Translations under genes and position numbers: made by a program
Shown: in pieces, positions 16,512-25,036 of the stretch
How the letters are laid out: the number at the start of each line of letters is the position of its first letter
How positions within the stretch are numbered: position 1 is the first letter of the stretch
The notes under the pieces: generated by a model
The model's database searches: none
Seen by the model: only the letters and a program-made list of their open reading frames with translations
Told to the model about the DNA's origin: nothing
Source of the DNA: Gemmatimonadota bacterium
Lineage (GTDB): Bacteria > Gemmatimonadota > Gemmatimonadetes > Longimicrobiales > Gaopeijiaceae
Assembly: GCA_022560615.1 (NCBI GenBank)
Contig: JADFSR010000014.1
Coordinates: forward strand, 28,875-92,874
Direction: 5' to 3'
DNA: 64,000 nt

Positions 16512-17549
16512 ATGCCTCGAAAGATGCGAGCCGCCCTCTTCGCAAAGTACGGCGGTCCCGAGGTGGTCGAGATCGGCAAGGTCCCGATTCCCGAGCCCGG
16601 CCCAGGTGAGGTTCGCATCAAGATCGAAGCCGCGGCGATGAATCACCTGGACCTTTGGGTGCGCCGCGGTCTGCCGATCGAGACGCCGATGCCTCACATC
16701 GGAGGCTCCGACATGGCGGGTGTGGTCGACGTCGTTGGCCCCGGCTCGGAAGCGGTGCCGGTTGGGACGCGAGTGGTTGTCGATCCCTCGGTCGGGTACG
16801 AGTGGTACCTCGGGCAGGGTCGTGGCCCGTCCATCGAGGACCCGCGCTTCCAAATCCTCGGGGAGCACACGCAGGGCGGGTTTGCCGAGTACGCGGTTGT
16901 GCCCGCCGCCAACGTGCTCGAACTGCCCGAGGACTTCCCAGCGGAGAAAGCCGCCGCCGCCGGTCTGGTGTTCGTGACAGCGTGGCGTGCACTAATGACG
17001 CGCGCCCAGCTCCGCGCTGGTGAGCGGGTCCTGATCACCGGTGCGTCCGGTGGCGTCGGCACCGCGGCGATCCAGATCGCGGTGAGCGCGGGCGCCAAGG
17101 TCTATGCGTTGACCGGGGGTGAGGAGAAGGTGCGCCAAGCGGAGGAGCTCGGTGCGCATGTGGTCTACGACCGCCACAAGGTCGACTTCTCTCGTGAGGT
17201 GTGGAGGGACACCGCCAAGAGCGGCGTTCATGTCGTGTTCGACACCGTGGGTGAGTCGCTGTGGCCCCAGGCGCTGCGCACGCTCAGTCACGGTGGCCGG
17301 CTGGTGACGTCCGGGGCGACGACCGGGTCTCGAGGGGTAACCGAGATCCGGCTCGTCTTTTGGAAGCAGCTCACGATCCTGGGCAGCACGATGGGCAGCC
17401 CCGCGGAATTCCGTCAGGTAATGCGGCTCGTCTTTTCCGGTAACTTGGAGCCGGTCATCCACGCGGTAATGCCGCTCGACGAGGCGCGCAAAGCCCACGA
17501 GATGCTGGAGGGTGGTGAGGTCTTTGGGAAGATCGTCCTGGTGCCCTGA
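16512..17549 (+). CDS. Medium-chain dehydrogenase/reductase, quinone oxidoreductase-like
   Basis: A 345-aa MDR enzyme. The N-terminal GroES-like domain reads MRAALFAKYGGPEVVEIGKV, and the NAD(P)H-binding motif is VLITGASGGVGTAAIQIA. The catalytic-zinc Cys of alcohol dehydrogenases is replaced (AAMNHLDLWVRRG). The structural-zinc lobe has no cysteines (VDPSVGYEWYLGQGRG). The protein is therefore predicted to be zinc-independent, like quinone oxidoreductases, reducing quinones or enones with NADPH. The MazG-like gene starts inside its stop codon (TGATG), giving a two-gene operon. Confidence 0.85.
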   Translation: MPRKMRAALFAKYGGPEVVEIGKVPIPEPGPGEVRIKIEAAAMNHLDLWVRRGLPIETPMPHIGGSDMAGVVDVVGPGSEAVPVGTRVVVDPSVGYEWYLGQGRGPSIEDPRFQILGEHTQGGFAEYAVVPAANVLELPEDFPAEKAAAAGLVFVTAWRALMTRAQLRAGERVLITGASGGVGTAAIQIAVSAGAKVYALTGGEEKVRQAEELGAHVVYDRHKVDFSREVWRDTAKSGVHVVFDTVGESLWPQALRTLSHGGRLVTSGATTGSRGVTEIRLVFWKQLTILGSTMGSPAEFRQVMRLVFSGNLEPVIHAVMPLDEARKAHEMLEGGEVFGKIVLVP

Positions 17550-17866
17550 TGGATCTCAAGGACGCCCAGGAACGAGTCGACGCCTGGATCTCCCGATTCG
17601 ACGAGGGCTACTGGCCCCCGCTCACGAACCTCGCCCGCCTCATCGAGGAAGTCGGCGAGCTCGCTCGCGAGATGAACCACCGTTTCGGGCACAAGACCAA
17701 GAAGACGGAGGAGCCCCAGCAGGATCTCGCGTTGGAGCTGGCGGACGTGCTCTTCGTGCTTCTGGTGATCGCGAACGAGCAGGGGATCGATCTGGATGAG
17801 GCGCTCGAGCAGGTGCTCGAGAAGTACCGTACGCGGGACTCTGAGCGGTGGGCGCCGGTGGAATAG
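17549..17866 (+). CDS. MazG-like nucleoside triphosphate pyrophosphohydrolase
   Basis: A 105-aa all-helical NTP-PPase. The metal-binding motif is split as LIEEVGELAREMN and LALELADVLFVLLV (EExxE...ExxD). Enzymes of this type convert NTPs, often damaged or excess dNTPs, to NMP and pyrophosphate. The single-domain length matches the short MazG-like subgroup. Translation is coupled to the oxidoreductase upstream by a one-base overlap. The link between the two activities is not obvious. Confidence 0.88.
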   Translation: MDLKDAQERVDAWISRFDEGYWPPLTNLARLIEEVGELAREMNHRFGHKTKKTEEPQQDLALELADVLFVLLVIANEQGIDLDEALEQVLEKYRTRDSERWAPVE

Positions 17867-17890
17867 AGCGCCTACTCCACCCCGCACGAG

Positions 17891-19036
17891 CTAGGCACAA
17901 AACGCCGCGAGCACGTGCAAGCATCGGTCGACTTCCTCTTCGGTGTTGTAGAAATGCGGGCTGACCCTGACAAAGCCGGGGCGGTGATCCACGATCACGT
18001 CATGTTCGGCGAGGTGCCGGACAGCCCCCGGCGGGTCCTCGTGGCGAATCATGACGATGGACGTGCGCTGTCCCGGCTCTGCCAACGCCATGGAGAAGCC
18101 GGCTGAACGGGCTCCGTCGATGAGGCGCTCCGTGAGCGTGCGGTTGCGTGCGACGATGGCGTCGATTCCGACCTCGTCGACGAGTTCTTGGCCGCCGAGC
18201 GCTGTATGCACCGTTGGTAGCGCCGGCGTGCCGAGCTCGAAGCGCCGCGCATCGGAACGGTACTCGAAGCCTTCCAGGTCGAAGTCGAACTGGCGTTCCG
18301 TGGCGAACCAGGACGTGATCCGCGGCCGCAACGACTGAATCAGCTCCTCACGGACGTACAGATAAGAGAGCCCTGGACCACCGCACAGCCATTTCAGCGG
18401 TCCTCCCGTGTAGAAGTCCACGCCCGTTTCGCACAGCGTGAGCGGGACTTGCCCGGCTCCCTGGTATCCGTCGATGAGAGAATACGCGCCGGCTCCCCGA
18501 GCGATGCGGGCCAGCTCCTCGATATCCTGCTGGAAGCCGGTCGTGAAGAACACGTGGCTCGTCGCGAGGAACAACGTGCGCTCATCGACGGCGTCCGCGA
18601 ACTGCTGGGTATCGATGGTTACACCGTCCTCACTTCGAAGAATCACCAGCTCGATCTCTGGCTTCACCGCCCATTGGTACGCGAGCGTGGGAAAGTCGAG
18701 CTCGGTGCATACGACACGATCGCGTTTCCCGACTGGGATGCTCTCGGTCACCATGGCGAGCGCGGCGGACGTCGAAGGCAGGAGTGCGACCTCCTCCGGT
18801 GTCGAGCCCCAGAACGCTGCCACACGGCTGCGGAGGTCCTCGACCCGGCCGAGCCAGTGCCCATGCCACGCGGCTGCGCCCAGGTCGTGCCAACGCTCCC
18901 GAAACTCGTCGAGGTACATCTCGGAGCGCAGTGAGAGTGCCCCGAGCGAGCAGGAATTCAGGTACGTCCGGCGCGAGAGGATCGGGAACTGAGCGCGGAT
19001 CGCTTCAAGGTCGGGCGGGGAGGCGTCGTCGGTCAC
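17891..19036 (-). CDS. PLP-dependent class V aminotransferase
   Basis: A 381-aa fold-type I PLP enzyme, of the SufS / isopenicillin-N-epimerase-like family. The phosphate and ring contacts are seen in YLNSCSLGALS and SHVFFTTGFQQDI. The Asp contacting the pyridine N is in YSLIDGYQGAG, and the Schiff-base lysine is in FYTGGPLKWLCGGPG. There is no desulfurase active-site Cys loop that I can recognise, so a desulfurase role is not supported; kynureninase-like or epimerase-like chemistry is possible. GTG at 19036 is chosen because homology starts right after it. It converges with the MazG-like gene. Confidence 0.83.
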   Translation of the reverse strand: MTDDASPPDLEAIRAQFPILSRRTYLNSCSLGALSLRSEMYLDEFRERWHDLGAAAWHGHWLGRVEDLRSRVAAFWGSTPEEVALLPSTSAALAMVTESIPVGKRDRVVCTELDFPTLAYQWAVKPEIELVILRSEDGVTIDTQQFADAVDERTLFLATSHVFFTTGFQQDIEELARIARGAGAYSLIDGYQGAGQVPLTLCETGVDFYTGGPLKWLCGGPGLSYLYVREELIQSLRPRITSWFATERQFDFDLEGFEYRSDARRFELGTPALPTVHTALGGQELVDEVGIDAIVARNRTLTERLIDGARSAGFSMALAEPGQRTSIVMIRHEDPPGAVRHLAEHDVIVDHRPGFVRVSPHFYNTEEEVDRCLHVLAAFCA

Positions 19037-19173
19037 TAGAGGGGACGTCGGGGTGCGGACGGGTTGGTTCGGACGGGGACGATAGGCTCGGAACACGCCC
19101 GGTCGCCAGGGTGGACTTTCCGCGCGCCGCCATGCACACGACTTTCGGCCCACGACCCCTCTGCCCCCGGCGC

Positions 19174-19245
19174 ATGACCATCTTCCTGTTTGCGTTCCCC
19201 TGGATCGCAGTGTTGGTCTTCCTGTTGCTCGCTTCACTCACGTGA
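19174..19245 (+). CDS. Tiny single-span membrane ORF
   Basis: A 23-aa frame, MTIFLFAFPWIAVLVFLLLA followed by SLT, that is almost entirely one transmembrane helix. Its stop overlaps the start of the next small frame (TGATG). No clear Shine-Dalgarno sequence is present. It could be a genuine microprotein or chance, and nothing else supports it. Confidence 0.25.
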   Translation: MTIFLFAFPWIAVLVFLLLASLT

Positions 19246-19394
19246 TGCGCGGACCGCCACAGTACGGGTTCCTCTATCCACTCGGGGCGTTGGTGGGTGC
19301 ATGTATCTTCCTCCGATCATGGAAGCGCGGTCAAAACGTCGAATGGGAAAGGAAGGCGGTACACAGTGCGAGCCCCCTCGGAGTGCCCCAGTGA
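19245..19394 (+). CDS. Small membrane protein ORF upstream of queG
   Basis: A 49-aa frame starting MRGPPQYGFLYPLGALVGAC with one likely membrane helix (about residues 7-22) and a basic/polar tail (RSWKRGQNVEWERKAVH), as expected for a small inner-membrane protein with its tail in the cytosol. It is coupled to the preceding 23-aa frame by one base and ends 34 bp before queG. The arrangement is gene-like, but I recognise no family. Confidence 0.35.
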   Translation: MRGPPQYGFLYPLGALVGACIFLRSWKRGQNVEWERKAVHSASPLGVPQ

Positions 19395-19428
19395 GGGGAG
19401 TGCACTCACGTCGGTCTGTGAAGCCAGC

Positions 19429-20640
19429 GTGACGATCGACCGTCGGAAGCTTGCGGACGAGTTGAAGCAGCACGCCCTTGCCTCGGGGTTTTCGCTCGCC
19501 GGCATCGCACCCGTGGACGCGAGTGAGCATATGCCGGCCTACCGGGCTTGGATCGACGAGGGCCGACACGGAGAGATGGCGTACCTGTCGCGTGCGGACG
19601 CGGTCTCCCGCAGAGCCGACCTCGACTCCACGCTGAACGACGTGCGGTCGGTGCTCGTCGTCGCGCACGAATACTTCGTCGAGGATCCACCAGGGGTGCC
19701 GGAGGACGCTTCGCGCGCCGTCATCGCCCGCTATGCGCGGGGGGACGACTACCACGACGTCGTGAAGAACAAGCTGATCTCGCTCGCTCGGTGGTTGGAC
19801 GCCAGGATCGATTCGAAGCTTCAGGCGCGAGCGTACGTCGACACCGGCCCTATCCTGGAGCGTGACCTCGCGCAGCGCGCCGGCCTCGGCTGGTTCGGCA
19901 AGAACACCATGCTCATCAACCCGCAACGAGGCTCCTACTTCTTCGTGGGTCTGCTACTGCTCGACTTAGAGTTGCCTCCGGACGAGCCGTTCGTGGAGGA
20001 TCGTTGCGGGACATGTCAGGCGTGCCTCGACGCGTGCCCGACCGGCGCGTTGCTGGGCCGTGACGAGAGCGGCGCGCCCATCATCGACGCGAGGCGGTGC
20101 ATCTCCTATCTGACCATCGAGCTCCGCGGCCCGATCCCCGCGGAGTTGCGACCCGACATCGGGAACCGCGTTTACGGGTGTGACATCTGCCAGGAGGTCT
20201 GTCCATTCAGCCGTAAATTTTCTGTGCCCTCGGAGGAGCCCGCGTACTCTGCGAGACCTGAGTTCGACGGACCGCCGCTCGTAGAGTTGGCGGAGAGGCT
20301 CTTGTCGTTGTCGGGGCGGGGATTCCGTCGGGCTTTCGCGGGCTCTCCGGTACTCAGGGCCGGGCGTAAGGGGCTGCTTCGCAACGTGTGCGTGGCGTTG
20401 GGCAATTGGGGGTCACCTTCGGGGGTAGCGGTGCTCGCTAGGGCATTGGTGGATCCGGCCTCGCTCGTGCGCGGACACGCTGCTTGGGCACTGGGGACTG
20501 TAGGCTCCCCCGAGGCGATCTCATTGCTCTCAGAGCGGGCAGCAGATGAGGCCGACGACTGGGTTAGGGGAGAGATCGAATTCGCGCTGTCCCCACCGAG
20601 CGGGACCAAGCGTGGATCAAGCGGGTCAGAGGCGAGGTAG
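19429..20640 (+). CDS. queG: Epoxyqueuosine reductase
   Basis: A 403-aa enzyme that reduces epoxyqueuosine to queuosine in tRNA using cobalamin and two [4Fe-4S] clusters. The cluster motifs are CGTCQACLDACPTGAL and the CDICQEVCPFSRK set. The B12/tRNA-binding segment GLGWFGKNTMLINP is present. The C-terminal HEAT-like repeats (NVCVALGNWG, ALVDPASLVRGHAAWALGTV) complete the family architecture. GTG at 19429 fits the usual N-terminus. A diverged 140-bp fragment of another queG lies 3.3 kb downstream at 23890-24035, so the 3' side of this gene borders an acquired island. Confidence 0.93.
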   Translation: MTIDRRKLADELKQHALASGFSLAGIAPVDASEHMPAYRAWIDEGRHGEMAYLSRADAVSRRADLDSTLNDVRSVLVVAHEYFVEDPPGVPEDASRAVIARYARGDDYHDVVKNKLISLARWLDARIDSKLQARAYVDTGPILERDLAQRAGLGWFGKNTMLINPQRGSYFFVGLLLLDLELPPDEPFVEDRCGTCQACLDACPTGALLGRDESGAPIIDARRCISYLTIELRGPIPAELRPDIGNRVYGCDICQEVCPFSRKFSVPSEEPAYSARPEFDGPPLVELAERLLSLSGRGFRRAFAGSPVLRAGRKGLLRNVCVALGNWGSPSGVAVLARALVDPASLVRGHAAWALGTVGSPEAISLLSERAADEADDWVRGEIEFALSPPSGTKRGSSGSEAR

Positions 20641-21250
20641 ACGATCGCGGTACGAGGATGGCCTCGCTTTCGGCCTTCGATTCTTCGAACTGCTATGAAG
20701 ACTGCCACGACCCAGTGTTTGTAGATAACGCCCTTCTCTGCGAGCGTCAGCGAATCCCACATCTGATCGATGCCGGCCGTTTCATCGAGGATCTCCTCCG
20801 TTCGTGTCCAAGCGGTCTTGTGCGATGCGAGTGTCCGATTCGCCTCGTCAAGGGCGGCTTTCGCTTCCCTCAGTTGCGTCTCGATCAATGACAGCTTCTC
20901 GCGATATGGCTCTGGGTTCCGTCCGGCCACCACTGCATCGATCTCAGAATCGACGATCGCGCTTCTCTGGCGCTCCAGACTCTGGTGATGGATCCGCGCG
21001 TCTTGAGCCTGCTTCTCAGCTGACGTCCGGTATTGGTCAGACTCGATGGCGCGCTGGAGTTGCTCTCGGAACTGAGGGTTCGCGCGCTCGGATACAATGA
21101 GCTCGCGCAATACTTCTTCGAGTTCATCGGCACCCACTTCGTGGGCTTGGCAATCGTACTCCACGAAGAGCGCAAAGCTTGCCGGATCGAGGTGCTCCTC
21201 TGGAATACTATAGGCGGTAGGTCCTGGCCTTGCCTGAAGACACAGAGCGA
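20641..21250 (-). pseudogene. Large serine recombinase-like C-terminal fragment
   Basis: Minus-strand translation gives a long coiled-coil region (DELEEVLRELIVSERANPQF ... REKLSLIETQLREAKAALDEA) followed by TLAEKGVIYKHWVVAVFIAV then RRIEGRKRG. This pattern is seen at the C-terminus of large serine recombinases of phages and mobile islands. The N-terminal catalytic domain is absent: the frame is cut off at about 21250, just before the group II intron 5' end. Assignment rests on architecture rather than a catalytic motif. Confidence 0.4.
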
Positions 21251-21291
21251 TTCGAGCCACGGAACCTTTTTCTTTTGCTTGGCGTACCGGC

Positions 21292-21430
21292 GTGCGCCAG
21301 GCATGGCGCGGCCCGCCGTATAGCGGGCGATATAACCGTGCGGCGAAAGCCAAGCGGGAAGTGACTTGGGGGTGAGAGTCCCCTGGGGACCCTGGTGGCT
21401 GGGAACCCGTCCTCCGCGAAAACTCGATCC
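21292..21430 (+). mobile_element. Group II intron 5'-end fragment
   Basis: It begins with GTGCGCCAGG, a group II 5' splice-site consensus, exactly where its similarity to the remnant at 7201-7136 (minus strand) begins. The two copies share 66 bases with one mismatch. It continues with AAGCGGGAAGTGACTTGGGG and TGAGAGTCCCC, typical of intron domain I. No maturase or domain V follows; the sequence runs directly into a truncated IS5 transposase. Confidence 0.5.
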
Positions 21431-21445
21431 GCGCGGATTCTTGGG

Positions 21446-22046
21446 CACGGATCGACCGATCCACCTGTTGATCGACAGTACGGGGCTCAGGATTCACGTC
21501 GGGCATCTACGGAAGCCGCCAAAGAACAGGGCTTGGAGGAAGCTGCACCTCGCGGTTGATGCCCGTACCGGTGAGATCGTCGGCTCGGATCTGACTGGCC
21601 GACGGACAGCCGATTGTGCGCGGGTGCCTGTCCTCATCGAGCAGATCGACGATCGGATAGCATCCGTCTCGGCCGACGGGGCCTACGATGCGGCGGCCGT
21701 TTACGAGGCGGCCCAGGTGAAGGGTGAAGGCCACGCTGTGAGAGTGCTCATTCCACCTGGACGCGAGGCTCAGCTGAATCCGAGGCCCTCAGCCGCACAG
21801 TACAGTAAGGAGAGGAACCGCAACATCCGCTCGATCCGGGAGCTCGGTCGACGCAAGTGGCACACGCGCTCCGGTTACAGCACGCGCAGCCTGGTGGAGA
21901 ATACCGTCTTCCGATACAAGACGATGATCGGTCGAAGTATCAGAAGCCGAACCTTCGACGGACAACGAGTCGAGGTACGGTTGGCGAGCGCGATTCTCAA
22001 CACGATGACCCGTCTCGGGATGCCCGACAGCTACCGAGTGGCGTGA
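21446..22046 (+). pseudogene. IS5-family transposase, N-terminally truncated
   Basis: About 200 residues of an IS5/IS903-type DDE transposase. The first Asp is in HLLIDSTGLRIHVGH, the second in VSADGAYDAAAVYEA, and the Glu in STRSLVENTVFRYKTMIG. RAWRKLHLAVDARTGEIVGS is diagnostic of the family. The N-terminal DNA-binding region is missing; the frame instead runs back into the group II intron fragment. A transposase without this region is unlikely to be active on its own, so this is an IS relic created by intron or other insertion followed by deletion. Confidence 0.85.
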
Positions 22047-22162
22047 ATCCCGCTCGGGGGACGGGGGATCTGTCCTCTGCTCCGAGCCATGCAACAACGC
22101 TGTTGTTGGTAGTCGTTTTCATGGATGGAGTCTGCAGCGGCCAGGCTCAAGTTGACAATACC

Positions 22163-22272
22163 TCCCGTACGGGACGCTTTCCCTGGACAAGGGCGCGAAG
22201 ACATACAATATTCCCGTACGGGATGAATTCGTTCTTTGAGGTGTTAAAGCCCCAATGCCCTACCGTACGGGA
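22163..22272 (+). promoter_or_regulatory. Three evenly spaced palindromic operators upstream of hipBA
   Basis: TCCCGTACGGGA occurs at 22163-22174 and 22212-22223, and TACCGTACGGGA at 22261-22272. The start-to-start distance is exactly 49 bp both times. Each is a palindrome centred on CGTACG. The third overlaps the Shine-Dalgarno sequence (GGGAAGAG) of hipB, which starts at 22281. TTGACA lies at 22152-22157 and TACAAT at 22204-22209, but not at a normal promoter spacing from each other. HipB proteins repress their own operon by binding several palindromes, so these are the probable autoregulatory sites. Confidence 0.75.
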
Positions 22273-22280
22273 AGAGCGCC

Positions 22281-22532
22281 ATGACGACTGAGGGCCAAAT
22301 CCGAAACACAGCCGACCTGGGAAGATTACTGCGTGCCTACCGCAAATCTCGAGGATTATCGCAGGTCGATGCGGCCGCCCTGGCCGGTGTCGGCGAGCGC
22401 TTCCTCTCTGAACTCGAACGGGGCAAGCCGACTGCCGAAATCGGGCTCGTCTTCAGGGTCCTCGACCGCTTCGGCCTGACGCTGGTCCTGGCCACGCGTA
22501 GCGGCGGCAACCTGTTGGATGAGCGATCATGA
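22281..22532 (+). CDS. hipB: HipB-like antitoxin (helix-turn-helix)
   Basis: An 83-aa Xre/HipB-type DNA-binding protein. The helix-turn-helix is GLSQVDAAALAGVGERFLSE followed by LERGKP, with a C-terminal strand (LTLVLATRSG) that dimerises in HipB. It neutralises the HipA kinase and represses the operon. Three palindromes with 49-bp spacing lie upstream, one on the ribosome-binding site. The stop overlaps the hipA start (ATGA), the standard toxin-antitoxin coupling. Confidence 0.9.
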   Translation: MTTEGQIRNTADLGRLLRAYRKSRGLSQVDAAALAGVGERFLSELERGKPTAEIGLVFRVLDRFGLTLVLATRSGGNLLDERS

Positions 22533-23767
22533 ATCTCGGCCTCCTGGTCGTTCGCCACTTCGGGCGTGATGTCGGGACGATCACCCGCACGAGCAGCGGA
22601 GGCCTGTTGTTCGAATATGCCGACAGCTGGTTGGCGAAACCCGGGTTCGCCCTCGCGACGAGCCTCCCTCTGGCCCAGGGGGCACACGAGACTTCATTCT
22701 TCAGCAACCTACTGCCCGAAGCCGGGGCGCGGGAGCGCATCGCCGGAAGCGCGGGCATCTCACCCGAAAACGATTTCGCTTTCCTGAGAATGTTCGGAGC
22801 CGACTGTGCCGGCTCCTTGGAGATCACAGATCCCGACGAGGAGCCGCAAGCCATCGCCGGCCCCGACTTTCTCCGGCTCACTGCAGAAGACGGTGAACGG
22901 CTAGGGACGAAGGCAGGGTTCGCGGGTCTCTTCCTTCCGGGGAAGCGTATTCGCCTCTCACTCGCCGGAGCCCAAAACAAATTGGCGGTGATCGAAACGG
23001 ATGATGGGCTGGCCGTTCCCCTTGACGGGCGACCGAGTACGCACGTTCTGAAGCTACCCAACTCCGACTACAAAGGCCTCGTAGAAAACGAAGCGCTCAT
23101 GCTCTCGCTGGCAGCGGCGGTCGGATTGCCTGTGGTCGACCACGAGGTCATCACTCTGGGTGAAACCAGAGTGTTGCTCGTGGCTCGCTACGACCGGGAG
23201 GTAACGGACGGCCAGGTTTTGCGGCTGCATCAACAGGACCTGTGCCAGGCCACCGGACTTCCACCCGACACCAAGTACGAAAGCGAAGGAGGCCCGTCGC
23301 TACAGACGGTTTTCGACCTCGTGAGACGAGAGGTCGCTGATCCACTCACCGCCGCCACAACGCTGCTGGACTGGGTCGCCTTTAATGTCCTCGTGCATAA
23401 CGCGGATGCGCACGCGAAAAACGTCTCCATCCTACGAACGGCGGAGGGGCAGCCTGAACTTGCCCCGTTTTACGATCTTGTCTGCACCGGAGCTTATCCC
23501 TTCGACCACCGGATGGCGATGTCGGTCGGTGGGCAATTCGACCCCGGGGCCGTCGATAAGAACAACTGGGTGCAATTGGCATCGGATATCGGGATCGGCA
23601 AGTCACTGGTACTGAGCACCGTTGAGAGGATGGCCGACCGAATCCCCCGGGTCCTTGATGAGGAAATCACGAGGCTCCAAAATCGACTCGGCCGGATCCC
23701 CAGGCGCCAGCAGGTGGAACACACCATCAAACACCGCGTGAAGAGGACACTGGACTTCCTGGGTTGA
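22529..23767 (+). CDS. hipA: HipA-like serine/threonine kinase toxin
   Basis: A 412-aa HipA-family kinase. E. coli HipA phosphorylates glutamyl-tRNA synthetase and induces dormancy. Conserved elements are RLSLAGAQNKLAV, with Ser144 at the E. coli Ser150 autophosphorylation position; the hinge VLLVARYDR; LRLHQQDLCQATG; the catalytic loop VHNADAHAKN (Asp293); and the metal site FYDLVCT (Asp316). The length is close to that of the E. coli protein (440 aa), and no lesion is seen, so it should be active. It sits in an island with IS and intron relics, consistent with horizontal transfer. Confidence 0.93.
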   Translation: MNLGLLVVRHFGRDVGTITRTSSGGLLFEYADSWLAKPGFALATSLPLAQGAHETSFFSNLLPEAGARERIAGSAGISPENDFAFLRMFGADCAGSLEITDPDEEPQAIAGPDFLRLTAEDGERLGTKAGFAGLFLPGKRIRLSLAGAQNKLAVIETDDGLAVPLDGRPSTHVLKLPNSDYKGLVENEALMLSLAAAVGLPVVDHEVITLGETRVLLVARYDREVTDGQVLRLHQQDLCQATGLPPDTKYESEGGPSLQTVFDLVRREVADPLTAATTLLDWVAFNVLVHNADAHAKNVSILRTAEGQPELAPFYDLVCTGAYPFDHRMAMSVGGQFDPGAVDKNNWVQLASDIGIGKSLVLSTVERMADRIPRVLDEEITRLQNRLGRIPRRQQVEHTIKHRVKRTLDFLG

Positions 23768-23889
23768 CTCTCGTGCACCGCGATACCCTCATCCGCCTTG
23801 TATTGGGGGATTCCTTTGCGCCTCATCCCTTGTCTTCCTGACGGTTCGGCGCCCCGTCCGCAACGGAATCTCAAAACAGGTATACCGGC

Positions 23890-24035
23890 AGGTCTGCCAG
23901 GAGGTGTGTCCGTTCACACGAAAGTTCTCGGTCCCGACCTCAGAGCCGGCGTACTCTCCCAGGTCGGAGCTCGATGGGCCGTCACTCGTTGAACTGGCGG
24001 AGCGACTCTTGTCGTTGTCGGGGGAGGAAGGCTTC
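23890..24035 (+). pseudogene. Diverged fragment of a second queG
   Basis: This stretch reads CQEVCPFTRKFSVPTSEPAY then SPRSELDGPSLVELAERLLS and LSG, matching the intact queG around its second cluster motif at 20187-20318. The nucleotides are clearly diverged, at roughly three quarters identical by eye. Similarity stops at TTGTCGGGG. The piece has no start and no continuation. It marks the far edge of the island that begins at the queG stop, probably left by recombination or insertion at this gene. The flanks (23768-23889 and 24036-24184) hold nothing I recognise. Confidence 0.7.
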
Positions 24036-24184
24036 TCCTGCGCGACCTTCACGACTACCAATTGCGACGCGCCGGAGGCGTGTTGCGCGTACCACAACGT
24101 ATCCCGCGACAGCGGCAAGCGTTGGTTAGGCGCCGCTCACACCGTCTGTCGGGAAGAGTGTCTGTGCACGATCGCCGAAGCTGA

Positions 24185-24859
24185 TCATGGTTCGCCGTCC
24201 GTACATGGCTGATCGGTTGGCACCGCAACAAGTAGGAAGTGCAGATCCACATCGTTGGACACCTTCACGAGACCAGCCGTGGACTCAGGTTCGATGCCGA
24301 AGTCCCGCTGGCGGACCCTCAGGACTCCGCTGAGCCGTGTTGTCCCGTCGTTCGGCGACTCGATTCGCATGGGCACCGAGACATCCCGAGTGATGCCGTG
24401 GAGCGTGAATCGACCGTATCCAACCAGGCTGCTTTCCCTGTCTGACGCGACTGAATCGATCGTGAGCACGATCTCTGGGTACGCCTGGGCATCGAGGTGT
24501 TCGGCATCCAGCATCTTACGCTGGATCTCCAAGACGTCGTCCTCGCCGGGCCCGCCGCCGAGCCCGGCAAGTGCGCGGGCGGAGTCGCTATCGATCACGA
24601 GGGATCTGGACTGTATTACAACCTTCCCGTGGGCCGACCGAGGGATTGGCTCAGCGAGGCACATCTCTGCTCTCCATTCTCCGGGAACGATGGCGTGCTC
24701 ATGGCCGAAGAACGAGAGCAACCCCGCCCTGTGCGTTACCAGGAATAGCGACGATCGCTCCCGGTCAACCACGTACGATCGCGGCGCTTCCTGGGCGCCT
24801 GAGCGACCCGTCCCCGCCACGGCGAGGCAAAAAACGGCGGCGGCGACGCGAGCATTCAT
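24185..24859 (-). CDS. YceI-family exported protein
   Basis: A 224-aa protein with a signal peptide (MNARVAAAVFCLAVAG, cleavage probably after GAQ) and the YceI-like lipocalin fold: YVVDRERSSLFLVTHRAGLL, then HEHAIVPGEW, VVIQSRSLVIDS, GYGRFTLHGITRDVSVPM and RVRQRDFGIEPES. YceI proteins bind isoprenoid-type lipids in the periplasm, and some support respiration or stress tolerance. There is no obvious partner nearby. It converges with the island upstream. Confidence 0.85.
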   Translation of the reverse strand: MNARVAAAVFCLAVAGTGRSGAQEAPRSYVVDRERSSLFLVTHRAGLLSFFGHEHAIVPGEWRAEMCLAEPIPRSAHGKVVIQSRSLVIDSDSARALAGLGGGPGEDDVLEIQRKMLDAEHLDAQAYPEIVLTIDSVASDRESSLVGYGRFTLHGITRDVSVPMRIESPNDGTTRLSGVLRVRQRDFGIEPESTAGLVKVSNDVDLHFLLVAVPTDQPCTDGEP

Positions 24860-25036
24860 CGGGTATCATCCATGCTGGGTAGAGCGGTATCCGCCGGAAC
24901 TAGACACCCACCGAAAGGGGATAGCCGCTCGGCGCACCGTCGCTCATTATCGATGGTGGTATCCTCGTCGCCTGCTGCGCAGCGTGCGGCGTGACGTCGT
25001 TCGACATGGGTACGGTATACGCCGGTACAGCTGAGG

